Shown: in pieces, positions 15,624 through 23,172 of the stretch
Numbering within the stretch: the first letter of the stretch is position 1
Layout of the letters: the number at the start of each line of letters is the position of its first letter
DNA from: JBGSBR01 sp041730495
Lineage (GTDB): Bacteria > Patescibacteriota > Microgenomatia > UBA1406 > GWC2-37-13
Length of the DNA: 31,267 nt
NCBI GenBank assembly: GCA_041730495.1
Contig: JBGSBR010000012.1
Location: forward strand, 1 to 31,267
Direction of reading: 5' to 3'
Notes under the pieces: model-generated
Told to the model about the DNA's origin: nothing
What the model saw: the letters and a program-made list of their open reading frames with translations, nothing else
Database searches by the model: none
Made by a program: the position numbers and the translations under genes

Positions 15624-17252
15624 TTATTCTACTCCGCGATACAACTCAGTAATACGACGTTGGTATTCACGCACCTTGATAACCATTTTACTCAAAATAT
15701 ATAGCTCTTTGATACCGAATAACCAACTGAGGAAGAGATACAGCGAGAAAAAACTGATACAACCGATGACGAGCAAGATAAGGACGTTTAGAGTACGTGA
15801 GGTATCGATAATCAAGCCATCAAGGAGTCGCATCAGTAAATAGGTGATAACAGAGCTATTGAAGCTGGCAATGATGATTTTGATAGTTTCGGTGATGAAG
15901 CGTTGGATGTCGTATCCTTTAATTTTTTTATATAGAAGTAGTAATAATAATATTACATGTAGGCTCATGGAGATCGAAAATGCTATAGCGAGACTCCAGA
16001 CTGGAAGTTTGAAAACGAGCGTAAACAAGACACTTAAACCAGCATTTAAACCAATAGCAGCCAGACTAGTATAAAACGGTGTCCGCGTATCAAAGACTGC
16101 ATAATAACAGCGAGTTAAGAAATAATAAATAGAGTGAAGTGGCATTGAAAAAGCGAAATAAGACAATGTTGTAGCAGTCATCACAGTTGCTGGCCAATCG
16201 AATTTATCACCACCGAAAAATAAACGAACCAGCGGTGTGCGCGCGATGATAAAGAACGCGGCAGCAGGAATTGTCAAGAATAAAATATTTAGCATCGAAG
16301 TGACGATAATATCCTTGAACTCTTTGATGCGTTTGTCTTGATACATCTCAGAGAGATACGGCAGTGATGCTTGGCCAAAGGCAATGCCGACTATAGAGAC
16401 TGGAAGTAGTTGCAAGTGTTGTGCCAGATAAAACACCGTGTATGATCCAGCGCCAAGAAATGTCGTAAGTGACAGATCAATGGTTGCATCAATCTGTGCC
16501 ACGATTATCGTGAGGATACGGGGTATTGCTGTGCGGAAAAACCGTTTGGCTTCGATAATATTTTTAATAACCAATTGATAGCGAAACTCGATAGCTGTCA
16601 GTACGGGAAGTTGTATTACAAGAAACAAGAAGGCTCCAGCGATGACTCCGATAACAGGTGCGAGCAGATGATACTGTTCAGAGAACATCAGAGTCGCGAC
16701 GATGATTGCTACGTTATAGATGATTGGTGCGATAGCTGGCAGTAAAAATGATTTCTTGGCTTGACTCATGCCTGTCAAAAAGTTTCCGACAACCAGAAAG
16801 GGTAGTTGGCCAATCAAGATAAGTCGTGAATACCAGATAATTTCTTGGATTTTATCTGCAGTAAATCCAGGTGTGATTAGTGGTACTAAAATCGGCATGA
16901 TAATCACCATGACAACGATAAATACGGCTAGTGATAGACACACCACATTGATGATCGAGGAGATGATGCTATTTTGTTCTTTTTGTTTTTTCTGATACTC
17001 GATGAAAAACGGGATGAATGTCGTACTGAGTGCACCATTGATCAGAATCTCAAAGATGAGATCAGGGATGCGAAATGCCGCGAAGTATACATCAAGCTCG
17101 GGAGTGGTGAAATATCCTGCCAAGATACGATAACGGATGAAACCTGCACAGCGAGAAAGGATGATCATGCCAGCCAAAATCAAAGTCGAAGAGAAGATGC
17201 TAGTTTGCTGGGCAAAGATGAAGTCACGTGTTTTGGTTAGTAATTTATTCAT
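15624..17252 (-). CDS. murJ: Lipid II flippase MurJ (MviN family)
   Basis: A 542-residue MOP-superfamily transporter with about 14 membrane helices that flips lipid II to the outer face for PBP use. Family marks: LSRCAGFIRYRILAGYF with D-VYFAAFRIPDLIFEIL near the N terminus (32-69), GALSTTFIPFF, GQLPFLVVGNFLTG, PAIAPIIYN, the Arg-rich cytoplasmic loop before AQIDATIDLSLTTFLGAGS, YLAQHLQLLPVSIVGIAFGQASLPYLS and FYALFDTRTPF-like YYAVFDTRTPF. The C terminus is a basic amphipathic tail. First gene of the operon with the phosphorylase and mltG. Confidence 0.94.
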   Translation of the reverse strand: MNKLLTKTRDFIFAQQTSIFSSTLILAGMIILSRCAGFIRYRILAGYFTTPELDVYFAAFRIPDLIFEILINGALSTTFIPFFIEYQKKQKEQNSIISSIINVVCLSLAVFIVVMVIIMPILVPLITPGFTADKIQEIIWYSRLILIGQLPFLVVGNFLTGMSQAKKSFLLPAIAPIIYNVAIIVATLMFSEQYHLLAPVIGVIAGAFLFLVIQLPVLTAIEFRYQLVIKNIIEAKRFFRTAIPRILTIIVAQIDATIDLSLTTFLGAGSYTVFYLAQHLQLLPVSIVGIAFGQASLPYLSEMYQDKRIKEFKDIIVTSMLNILFLTIPAAAFFIIARTPLVRLFFGGDKFDWPATVMTATTLSYFAFSMPLHSIYYFLTRCYYAVFDTRTPFYTSLAAIGLNAGLSVLFTLVFKLPVWSLAIAFSISMSLHVILLLLLLYKKIKGYDIQRFITETIKIIIASFNSSVITYLLMRLLDGLIIDTSRTLNVLILLVIGCISFFSLYLFLSWLFGIKELYILSKMVIKVREYQRRITELYRGVE

Positions 17253-17280
17253 AAGTACTTACTTATTGGCTGATCTGATA

Positions 17281-17309
17281 ATTATAGACTACATCTAAGC
17301 TCTTGTCAT
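17281..17309 (-). promoter_or_regulatory. murJ operon promoter ATGACA-N17-TATAAT
   Basis: On the minus strand, -35 ATGACA (17304-17309), 17-bp spacer and -10 TATAAT (17281-17286). The start is near 17274, giving a ~22-base leader. It diverges from the mraZ promoter about 95 bp away. Confidence 0.7.
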
Positions 17310-17401
17310 ATAGCACCCAACTGCTTTTTCTGCCATTTTTACATAGCAATTAGATCTTTGCCATAACGTTAAGTATATGTAAGAGTTTTGTAAATTATCT
17401 G

Positions 17402-17430
17402 TTGACATTTGACTCAAAATGGCCAATAAT
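17402..17430 (+). promoter_or_regulatory. mraZ promoter TTGACA-N17-AATAAT
   Basis: -35 TTGACA (17402-17407), 17-bp spacer, -10 AATAAT (17425-17430). Predicted start 17437-17439, at the mraZ ATG, so the message is probably leaderless. The ATGG array overlaps the -10 and start. Confidence 0.65.
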
Positions 17431-17452
17431 GGTTACTTATGGTGTTTTATGG
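17419..17452 (+). promoter_or_regulatory. MraZ operator: four ATGG repeats at exact 10-bp spacing
   Basis: ATGG occurs at 17419, 17429, 17439 and 17449, each separated by six unrelated bases. MraZ is known to bind short direct repeats with one-turn spacing (TGGGN with 5-nt spacers in E. coli; AAAGTG-type repeats in mollicutes) upstream of its own gene. The third repeat contains the mraZ start codon. The location across the -10 and start fits autorepression. Confidence 0.75.
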
Positions 17453-17834
17453 TGAACATGAAGGATCGCTAACAAGTGGAGGACGCATAGCTTTACCAAA
17501 ACGAATCAGAGAAACACTAAAAAAGAGCACATTTGTACTCACCAAAGGGTTTGGCACTTGTCTATCAGGTTACGCTCAAGAAGACTGGGAGCAGAGAGCA
17601 GAGGAGCTCTTGTCAGTCTCACTGCTTGAGCGAGACCAGATCGATAAGCGAAGAGTCTTGTTTTCATCAACAGTTTATTTAGAAGTTGATGCACAAGGCC
17701 GCGCAGTAGTCCCGAAGAATTTGCGCGATTACGGAGCACTTTCAAAAGATGTTGTGATTATCGGTGTCGGTGATCATTTCGAGATCTGGGATAAGAAGCG
17801 TTGGGAAGATTATCAAAGCTCAGTTACAGAATAA
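17439..17834 (+). CDS. mraZ: Transcriptional regulator MraZ
   Basis: A 131-residue AbrB-like double-SpoVT/AbrB-fold protein that forms a ring and regulates the division and cell wall cluster. Repeat 1: FYGEHEGSLTSGGRIALPKRIRETL (3-27, with GGRIALP as the DxxGR-like core). Repeat 2: YLEVDAQGRAVVPKNLRDY. Both copies of the GR-x-x-x-P motif are present. The start at 17439 is preferred because it gives the standard N terminus and lies at the predicted transcription start. It heads the cluster and is three bases from rsmH. Confidence 0.95.
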   Translation: MVFYGEHEGSLTSGGRIALPKRIRETLKKSTFVLTKGFGTCLSGYAQEDWEQRAEELLSVSLLERDQIDKRRVLFSSTVYLEVDAQGRAVVPKNLRDYGALSKDVVIIGVGDHFEIWDKKRWEDYQSSVTE

Positions 17835-17837
17835 TAT

Positions 17838-18692
17838 ATGCATACAACAGTTTTTCTAGAAGAAGTAATACAAACATTAGACGTACAACCAGGTAAGAAA
17901 TACATCGATGCCACGTTTGGTGAAGGCGGTCATACTAAAGCGATCTTAGATGCTGGAGGACATGTCTTAGCTCTTGATTTAGATGCAGAGCAAGTCCAAA
18001 ACCCTCCGTTCACTCATGAAAATCTAAAACTTGCTCATGGAAATTATGCAAATATCGAAGCAATAGCCAAAGAGCATGGATTTACAGATGCTGCAGGTGT
18101 AGTCTTTGATCTTGGATTGTCATTTGAGCAAATCAAAGATGGAGCACGAGGATTTTCGTACACTCGACCAGATGAAGAGCTTGATATGCGTATTGATACC
18201 AGTTATGACCAGACAGCAGCAGAGCTGATCAATCATCTCGATGCAGCTGATCTGACAGATCTCATGATGAAGTACTCAGAAGATTTACTTGCACGAGAGA
18301 TTGCACAAGATATCGTTTTTATCCGTAAAACAAGACGGATTGAGACAGTCGGTGCACTTATAGCAGTCATAGATCGAGTACTCGAAAGACACTTGATTCA
18401 AGGTAGATCAGATAAGCAACGTACATACTCAAGAATTTTCCAAGCATTACGCATCATGGTAAATCATGAGATGGATAATATTCGCAGTGGACTCGAGCAA
18501 GCTTTGAATGTCATAGCGGCAGACGGCACTATTGTTTTCATCACGTTTCATTCACTTGAAGATCGTATCGTCAAACGATTTAAAACAACCAATCACAACA
18601 TAGTTATAAAAGAAGTAAATGTTCGCAAAAAACGAACATTGAAACAATTCGAACGCTCAGCTCGTCTGAGATTTATACAGAAAATAGCATGA
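17838..18692 (+). CDS. rsmH: 16S rRNA (cytosine1402-N4)-methyltransferase RsmH (MraW)
   Basis: A 284-residue SAM-dependent methyltransferase for C1402 in the 30S P site. Visible: N-terminal HTTVFLEEV, SAM motif I YIDATFGEGGHT (22-33), LALDLDAEQV (43-52), VFDLGLSFEQIKDGARGFSY, the DMRID / AAELIN segment, YSRIFQALRIMVNHEM and ITFHSLEDRIVKRF near the C terminus. The family's DPWD/GLS-type region reads LGLSFEQ, with Leu-Gly-Leu-Ser conserved. Slightly shorter than E. coli (313) but complete. ATG is three bases after the mraZ stop, and its own stop overlaps ftsL (ATGA). Confidence 0.96.
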   Translation: MHTTVFLEEVIQTLDVQPGKKYIDATFGEGGHTKAILDAGGHVLALDLDAEQVQNPPFTHENLKLAHGNYANIEAIAKEHGFTDAAGVVFDLGLSFEQIKDGARGFSYTRPDEELDMRIDTSYDQTAAELINHLDAADLTDLMMKYSEDLLAREIAQDIVFIRKTRRIETVGALIAVIDRVLERHLIQGRSDKQRTYSRIFQALRIMVNHEMDNIRSGLEQALNVIAADGTIVFITFHSLEDRIVKRFKTTNHNIVIKEVNVRKKRTLKQFERSARLRFIQKIA

Positions 18693-18952
18693 ATAAAAGA
18701 ACAATTATCATCTCAATCGTACTCCTCGTCATCATGAATGTCGGTATATTCATGCACGGTATCAGTCTCGGAGACGATGTCAATAAATACGAGCAAGAGA
18801 TCTCACGACTTAAAAAATCAAATATGGAGCTTGAGCAACAGATGTACTCACTTGAATCTATCACCCAAACTGCCTCTCTTGCAGCTGAGTTGAAATATGA
18901 TCGTTTCCATGATCCTTTGTATATCGATCAGCCTCAGTATGCTTTGAAGTAA
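18689..18952 (+). CDS. ftsL: FtsL-like cell division protein
   Basis: An 87-residue bitopic protein. It has a short basic N terminus, a membrane helix (about 5-24: ending NVGIFMHG), then a charged heptad-like coiled coil (about 30-60: VNKYEQEISRLKKSNMELEQ) and a short tail ending in DQPQYALK. Sequence identity within FtsL/DivIC families is always low; the call rests on topology and on position between rsmH and the septal transpeptidase, the classical ftsL slot. Known FtsL scaffolds the FtsQLB and FtsWI complexes. Overlaps rsmH by four bases. Confidence 0.78.
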   Translation: MNKRTIIISIVLLVIMNVGIFMHGISLGDDVNKYEQEISRLKKSNMELEQQMYSLESITQTASLAAELKYDRFHDPLYIDQPQYALK

Positions 18953-19013
18953 TCCTTCGACAAGCTCACTCCAATACTTGCTAAAGCAGCTTTAATCAGG
19001 CAAAATAACACAT

Positions 19014-20669
19014 ATGAATAGACTACGAATTATATTTTTTCTCTTCTTAGTCGGATTTTTAATCATCATAATACGTCTATTTTCTATTCAGTTGCTCAAA
19101 GCTGGTGCTTACGCTACAGATTATCTTTCTACTCAAAAGCTCACTGCAGATCGTGGTAAAATCCTCGATCGTAACATGGAGCCTCTTGCAGTGAATCAGA
19201 CTAAATACTTACTTTATATCGAACCACAGAAGATGAAAGATAAAAATGAGTTGATCGATGAGCTAGATGAGATTCTCGAGATCGGTGAAGCGACACTTGA
19301 GGCACGCATCGATCCTGAGAAGCAGTGGATCTCAATCAAAGGCAATTTGACTAAGGAAACGAAGACTAAACTCGAAGCATTGAAATTACCTGAGATTGGC
19401 TTCCAAGAAGAGTATGATCGCTATTATCCTGAATCTTCACTTGCAGCGCATCTGCTGGGCTTCGTGGGTAAGGATGATAAAGGTGAGAATACTGGTTATT
19501 TCGGTGTCGAAGGCTACTATGATCGCGATCTGACAGGTCTGCCTGGTGTGCTTAAATCTGAACGTGATTTATTTAACAAACCAATTTTCTTCGGTACACA
19601 AGAGAAAGTAAATGCTGAGCATGGTCGCACGATGGTGCTGACTATTGATAAAACAGTGCAACATATCATCAAGTCCAAGCTGGCTGCTGCAGTAGAGCAG
19701 TACAAAGCTAAAGCTGGTTGTGTACTGGCTGTCGATCCATATACGATGGAAGTACTCGGATCTGCCTGTGTGCCAGATTTTGATCCAGACGAGTACTACG
19801 ACTTTGCCACTGACGACTATAAAAACTGGATGATCTCAAGTGTGTATGAGCCAGGTTCGACCTTCAAACCGCTTGTCATGTCTGCCGCAATTGAGGAAGG
19901 AAAACTCAAAGCTAATGGTAATTTCAATGAAAAAGGACCAGTAGAACTAGGCGGATACACTATCCGCAACTGGAATGACAAGTATGAAGGCAAGATCTCG
20001 ATCACTCGTATTCTTGAGAAATCTTCAAATATCGGTATGGTCCACACAGGTGATGTGCTTGGTAACGAAAAGTTGTATGAATACATCGATAAGTATGGTT
20101 TTAACGAAGCTACGGGTATTGATCTACAAGGCGAGATCTCAGGACAGGTAAAACCTCTCGAATCATGGTATCCAATCGATGCTGCCACTATGACCTTCGG
20201 TCAAGGTATCTCAGTCACTGCTATGCAGCTAGTGCGAGCTTTTGGAGCCTTAGTAAATGGCGGATACTTGATGCAGCCATATATCGTGAAAGAAATGGTC
20301 TCAGATGGTGAGAAGCGTGTGCGCGAGCCTGTTACCGTGAGACGTGTCATCAGTGAACGCACCTCAGAGACGATGAAAAAAATGTTAGTTTCAACAGTCG
20401 GCAATGCAGAAGCAAAATGGGATATACCGGAGGGTTTCACTTTTGGTGGTAAGACGGGTACAGCCCAGATTGCGTTTGAGGGGAACTATGATGCGACTAA
20501 AACCGTGGCTTCCTTCATCGGATTTGCACCAGCAGATAAGCCGAAGTTTCTCATGATGGTCGTGATCCGTGAGCCAAGTGTCTCAAGCTGGGGATCAGAG
20601 ACAGCAGCGCCACTCTTTTTTGATATTGCTCAAGATATGCTGATTTATTACAATGTCAGCCCGAGCTGA
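19014..20669 (+). CDS. ftsI: Septal peptidoglycan transpeptidase FtsI (class B PBP)
   Basis: A 551-residue class B penicillin-binding protein. It has an N-terminal membrane helix (5-22), then the pedestal domain starting with TADRGKILDRNMEPLAVN (44-61). The transpeptidase domain carries STFK (nucleophile Ser282, Lys285), SSN (337-339) and KTGT (480-483). RYYPESSLAAHLLGFVG and GVEGYYDRDLTG are typical of FtsI/PBP2b. No PASTA repeats follow; the protein ends just after the catalytic domain. It is separated from ftsL by 61 bases with no clear promoter, so it is probably still in the cluster transcript. Confidence 0.95.
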   Translation: MNRLRIIFFLFLVGFLIIIIRLFSIQLLKAGAYATDYLSTQKLTADRGKILDRNMEPLAVNQTKYLLYIEPQKMKDKNELIDELDEILEIGEATLEARIDPEKQWISIKGNLTKETKTKLEALKLPEIGFQEEYDRYYPESSLAAHLLGFVGKDDKGENTGYFGVEGYYDRDLTGLPGVLKSERDLFNKPIFFGTQEKVNAEHGRTMVLTIDKTVQHIIKSKLAAAVEQYKAKAGCVLAVDPYTMEVLGSACVPDFDPDEYYDFATDDYKNWMISSVYEPGSTFKPLVMSAAIEEGKLKANGNFNEKGPVELGGYTIRNWNDKYEGKISITRILEKSSNIGMVHTGDVLGNEKLYEYIDKYGFNEATGIDLQGEISGQVKPLESWYPIDAATMTFGQGISVTAMQLVRAFGALVNGGYLMQPYIVKEMVSDGEKRVREPVTVRRVISERTSETMKKMLVSTVGNAEAKWDIPEGFTFGGKTGTAQIAFEGNYDATKTVASFIGFAPADKPKFLMMVVIREPSVSSWGSETAAPLFFDIAQDMLIYYNVSPS

Positions 20670-20682
20670 TTGGCGTATAAGG

Positions 20683-20688
20683 TATAAT
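20683..20688 (+). promoter_or_regulatory. -10 box (TATAAT) before murE
   Basis: TATAAT ending 11 bases before the murE ATG, giving a leader of about five bases. The -35 region lies in the end of ftsI and is weak. Suggests murE-pgeF can also be transcribed separately. Confidence 0.5.
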
Positions 20689-20699
20689 TCATAGGTACT

Positions 20700-21926
20700 A
20701 TGCAACTCCAAGACATCAAAAATATCTATCATCTGTTCCAGGCTTATTGGGCGTGTTTGCGCTACAACTTTCCTAGTAAAAAGCTCAAAGTGATTGGTAT
20801 CACAGGTACAGACGGCAAGACTACTACCACTTCATTGATTTACCATATCCTCAAATCCGCTGGAAAAAAAGTTTCAATGGTATCGACAGTCACCGCACAG
20901 ATTGGATCAAAATCTTATGATACTGGTTTCCATGTGACGACTCCATCTGCACATGATGTACAGCGATATCTCCATGAAGCGTTGCTTGATGGCAATGAAT
21001 ATTTTGTATTCGAAACTACCTCTCATGGACTTGATCAATATCGAGTTGGTGGTGTACAGTACGAGATCGGTGTTATTACAAACATCACTCATGAACATCT
21101 GCACTACCATCGCACCTATGAAAAGTATGTTCAGGCAAAAGCCAGACTGATTCAGATGTCTAAGATTGGCATACTCAACAAAGACGATGACTCATACCAA
21201 CATCTCCAAAAATATATTACGCCAAAAAATGAGATCTATACCTACGGTCTTGAAAAACCTGCTGATTATACAGTTGATATCGAGAAAGAACTAGGCATCA
21301 GCTTAGTGCCTTTCAATCGGTATAACTATCTAGCAGCTTATGTAGTATGCAAAAAGCTTGGACTACTGGATGATGAGATCTTCCCTGCCATGAAAAACTA
21401 TGTCTTACCACCAGGTCGTATGGATGTGGTATACGACAAAGAGATCAAAGTTATCGTCGATTTCGCGCATACGCCCAATGCAATCCGTCATGCTCTTCAA
21501 GCAGTACACGCCATGTATGGGAAAAAACTAAAACGAATTATCCATATATTTGGTGCTGCCGCTTTCCGTGACGATGAGAAACGACCAATCATGGGTCGAG
21601 AAAGTGGAGCGTATGCAGATACGGTGATTCTGACTGAAGAAGATTATCGTACCGAGGATCCGTATAAGATCAGTGCTGAGATTGCGGCCGGACTTGAAGA
21701 AAAAGGGTTCACTTTCGTAGCACCTGAGAAATATAGTGGCGCAGCAAAGACATATACGACGATCGTCAGTCGCCAAGAAGCGATAGAAAAAGCTATTGGT
21801 TTGGCACAAAACGATGATGTGATCATCATGACTGGCAAAGGCCATGAGAAAAGTCTATGTCGTGGGAAAGTCGAGTATCCATGGGATGATGCAAAAGCAG
21901 CGCTGCAAGCTATTAAGCAAGCTTAA
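20700..21926 (+). CDS. murE: UDP-MurNAc-peptide ligase, MurE-like, without the N-terminal domain
   Basis: A 408-residue Mur ligase that adds the third amino acid to the peptidoglycan stem peptide. The ATP loop GITGTDGKTTTT lies at residues 33-44, and TTPSAHDVQRYL, ETTSHGLDQYRV, ITHEHLHYH, PPGRMDVV, VDFAHTPNAI and GAAAFRDDEKRPIMG follow in the MurE order; the C-terminal domain has MTGKGHEK. Only ~30 residues precede the P-loop, whereas usual MurE (~490 aa) has an ~90-residue UDP-sugar-binding domain there. The DNPR motif that reads meso-diaminopimelate in DAP-type MurE is replaced by EDYR (in TEEDYRTEDP), so the amino acid added cannot be assigned. Followed five bases later by pgeF. Confidence 0.88.
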   Translation: MQLQDIKNIYHLFQAYWACLRYNFPSKKLKVIGITGTDGKTTTTSLIYHILKSAGKKVSMVSTVTAQIGSKSYDTGFHVTTPSAHDVQRYLHEALLDGNEYFVFETTSHGLDQYRVGGVQYEIGVITNITHEHLHYHRTYEKYVQAKARLIQMSKIGILNKDDDSYQHLQKYITPKNEIYTYGLEKPADYTVDIEKELGISLVPFNRYNYLAAYVVCKKLGLLDDEIFPAMKNYVLPPGRMDVVYDKEIKVIVDFAHTPNAIRHALQAVHAMYGKKLKRIIHIFGAAAFRDDEKRPIMGRESGAYADTVILTEEDYRTEDPYKISAEIAAGLEEKGFTFVAPEKYSGAAKTYTTIVSRQEAIEKAIGLAQNDDVIIMTGKGHEKSLCRGKVEYPWDDAKAALQAIKQA

Positions 21927-21931
21927 CTATA

Positions 21932-22657
21932 ATGATTACTAAACAGTCTAGCTATTTTTCTTCTTCATTATTTCCTTCAGATACTATCGTTTCAGGTTTT
22001 GGTACCAAAGCACTAGGTGACGCGAGAGATCTGGAAACAATTCAAAATCTTCTCAGTTCAGTGCATAAATCCGAGATGACAATCGTCATACCGAAGCAAA
22101 CACATTCGACCAATGTGGCAGTTTATGTAAAAGATACTAATGAAAAATCATCAGTAATTATTCCTGATTGTGATGCTGTAGTTACCCGTGAAAAGCAAGT
22201 TTTACTGACTTGTATTACAGCAGATTGTGTACCGATGATATTTGTCGATCAGCAAGCCGGAGTAATCGGGCTATCTCATCAAGGCTGGAAAGGCACACTG
22301 GGAAGACTGCCTGCAAAAGTGATTCAAACTATGTGTGGTCAAGGTGCGAGAGTAGAGAATATCCAAGTAACATATGGTCCAGCTATTAATGATTGCTGTT
22401 ACGAGATCTTCGGTGAGCGACTTGAGTTATTCAAGCAAGAGTTCGGTGATGAAATATTTCGTATAGCTGAAGGCAAGCACTTCTTAAATTTATACAGAGC
22501 AAATTATCAGTCGTTATTAAAAGCTGGAATACTGCCACAAAACATAGATTTGCGTATATTTTGCACTGCATGTGATGAGAAAAGGTTTTATTCATACACC
22601 ACTACCAATCCGCTTGACGGTGAAAATTTAACATTTATAGGTATAAATAATGTGTAA
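21932..22657 (+). CDS. pgeF: Peptidoglycan editing factor PgeF (YfiH / laccase-domain family)
   Basis: A 241-residue protein of the multicopper-polyphenol-oxidase-like YfiH family. Conserved metal-site elements are PKQTHSTNV (His58), CITADCVPM (Cys99) and GLSHQGWKGTLGRL (His116, usually HAGWRG). GPAINDCCYEI and the C-terminal FCTACDEKRFYSYT also match. In E. coli PgeF removes wrongly incorporated amino acids from UDP-MurNAc-peptide precursors; family members are also reported to act on purine nucleosides. Position directly after murE favours the editing role. The start is five bases after the murE stop, so it is probably translated from the same message. Confidence 0.87.
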   Translation: MITKQSSYFSSSLFPSDTIVSGFGTKALGDARDLETIQNLLSSVHKSEMTIVIPKQTHSTNVAVYVKDTNEKSSVIIPDCDAVVTREKQVLLTCITADCVPMIFVDQQAGVIGLSHQGWKGTLGRLPAKVIQTMCGQGARVENIQVTYGPAINDCCYEIFGERLELFKQEFGDEIFRIAEGKHFLNLYRANYQSLLKAGILPQNIDLRIFCTACDEKRFYSYTTTNPLDGENLTFIGINNV

Positions 22658-22675
22658 TCACACATATCTATGTCA

Positions 22676-22703
22676 TTGACATTTTCTGATATAAATTTAA
22701 AAT
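22676..22703 (+). promoter_or_regulatory. Promoter TTGACA-N16-TAAAAT of the 22,710 gene
   Basis: Perfect -35 TTGACA (22676-22681), 16-bp spacer, -10 TAAAAT (22698-22703). The expected transcription start is the A of the ATG at 22710: a clear leaderless arrangement. Confidence 0.75.
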
Positions 22704-22709
22704 AAAACC

Positions 22710-22964
22710 ATGTTAACTAAAAATGATATTGAACTACTTAAAGAAGTTTTCGCTACTAAAGCTGAGATACAACACTTTGTAACAAAAGATGAATTCAAAA
22801 AAGAGATTAATTCTCTTCGAAAAGTGATGAAAGCAAATACTGACATGATTGTCGAAGAGTTTCGTACAGCGATAGAGCTTATCGGTACTGCTCAGCGGGG
22901 AGTGGATGATCATGAGAAGCGAATTCAGAAACTTGAATCCTACGCGTTTCAACAAACTACATAA
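22710..22964 (+). CDS. Small coiled-coil protein, 84 residues
   Basis: A soluble, charged, Met-rich protein almost wholly predicted helical: LTKNDIELLKEVFATKAEI, then KDEFKKEINSLRKVMKAN and a C-terminal DDHEKRIQKLESYAF heptad segment. No catalytic motif, Cys or membrane span. The repeated T-K-(D/A)-E pattern (TKND, TKAE, TKDE) at about 10-16-residue spacing resembles small multi-copy coiled-coil proteins common in Patescibacteria. Its own strong promoter places the ATG at the transcription start. Function unknown. Confidence 0.75.
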   Translation: MLTKNDIELLKEVFATKAEIQHFVTKDEFKKEINSLRKVMKANTDMIVEEFRTAIELIGTAQRGVDDHEKRIQKLESYAFQQTT

Positions 22965-23027
22965 CTGTCTATTCTGAGTTTTACTCATACATAAGCCTAT
23001 AACATTGCCAATCTGCTATGAGTGGAG

Positions 23028-23033
23028 TATAAT
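23028..23033 (+). promoter_or_regulatory. -10 box (TATAAT) of the 23,173 gene and its structured leader
   Basis: TATAAT with a predicted start near 23040 and a leader of about 130 bases to the ATG at 23173, exceptional in a window where most leaders are under 25 bases. Confidence 0.5.
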
Positions 23034-23056
23034 CCAGTTCGACTGCACTTTCCCAT

Positions 23057-23131
23057 ATGAAGAGGGCGTTAAGTAGTGAATACGTTCACTATTTATCGGC
23101 CTTCTCAAATTGTCCTTATGCTCACTTGTGA
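23057..23131 (+). CDS. Possible 24-residue leader peptide
   Basis: An ATG 17 bases after the predicted transcription start opens a 24-codon frame (MKRALSSEYVHYLSAF, then SNCPYAHL). The frame lies inside hairpin 23059-23106, and its stop falls in the loop of hairpin 23115-23145. There is no Shine-Dalgarno, but most genes here lack one. It is proposed as a leader peptide only because of this geometry; a chance frame of this length is common. Confidence 0.25.
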   Translation: MKRALSSEYVHYLSAFSNCPYAHL

Positions 23132-23145
23132 TCGGTGAGTATAAG
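23059..23145 (+). promoter_or_regulatory. Two tandem RNA hairpins in the leader of the 23,173 gene
   Basis: Hairpin 1 pairs 23059-23080 with 23085-23106, a 22-position arm with 17 Watson-Crick pairs and two G.U pairs around a TACG loop; its apex is AGTGAA/TTCACT. Hairpin 2 pairs 23115-23125 with 23135-23145, an 11-bp stem with one G.U and a nine-base loop. TCCTT (23113-23117) could instead pair with the Shine-Dalgarno AAGGA (23162-23166), so a switch is conceivable. Confidence 0.5.
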
Positions 23146-23172
23146 TAAGGTATGATCACGAAAGGAGTCCTG

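Noticed and set aside
18953..19013. Promoter or terminator between ftsL and ftsI.
   Set aside because: The stretch holds a CCTTCGACAAGCTCA fragment typical of dispersed palindromic repeats and a tight TAAAGC-A-GCTTTA palindrome, but no T-run and no convincing -35/-10 pair.
21928..21933. TATAAT overlapping the pgeF start codon, as a pgeF promoter.
   Set aside because: A transcript from it would begin inside the gene and lose the start codon; pgeF follows murE by five bases and needs no promoter of its own.
23030..23050. GTTCGACT resembling a tRNA T-loop.
   Set aside because: No acceptor stem, anticodon arm or CCA end can be built around it.
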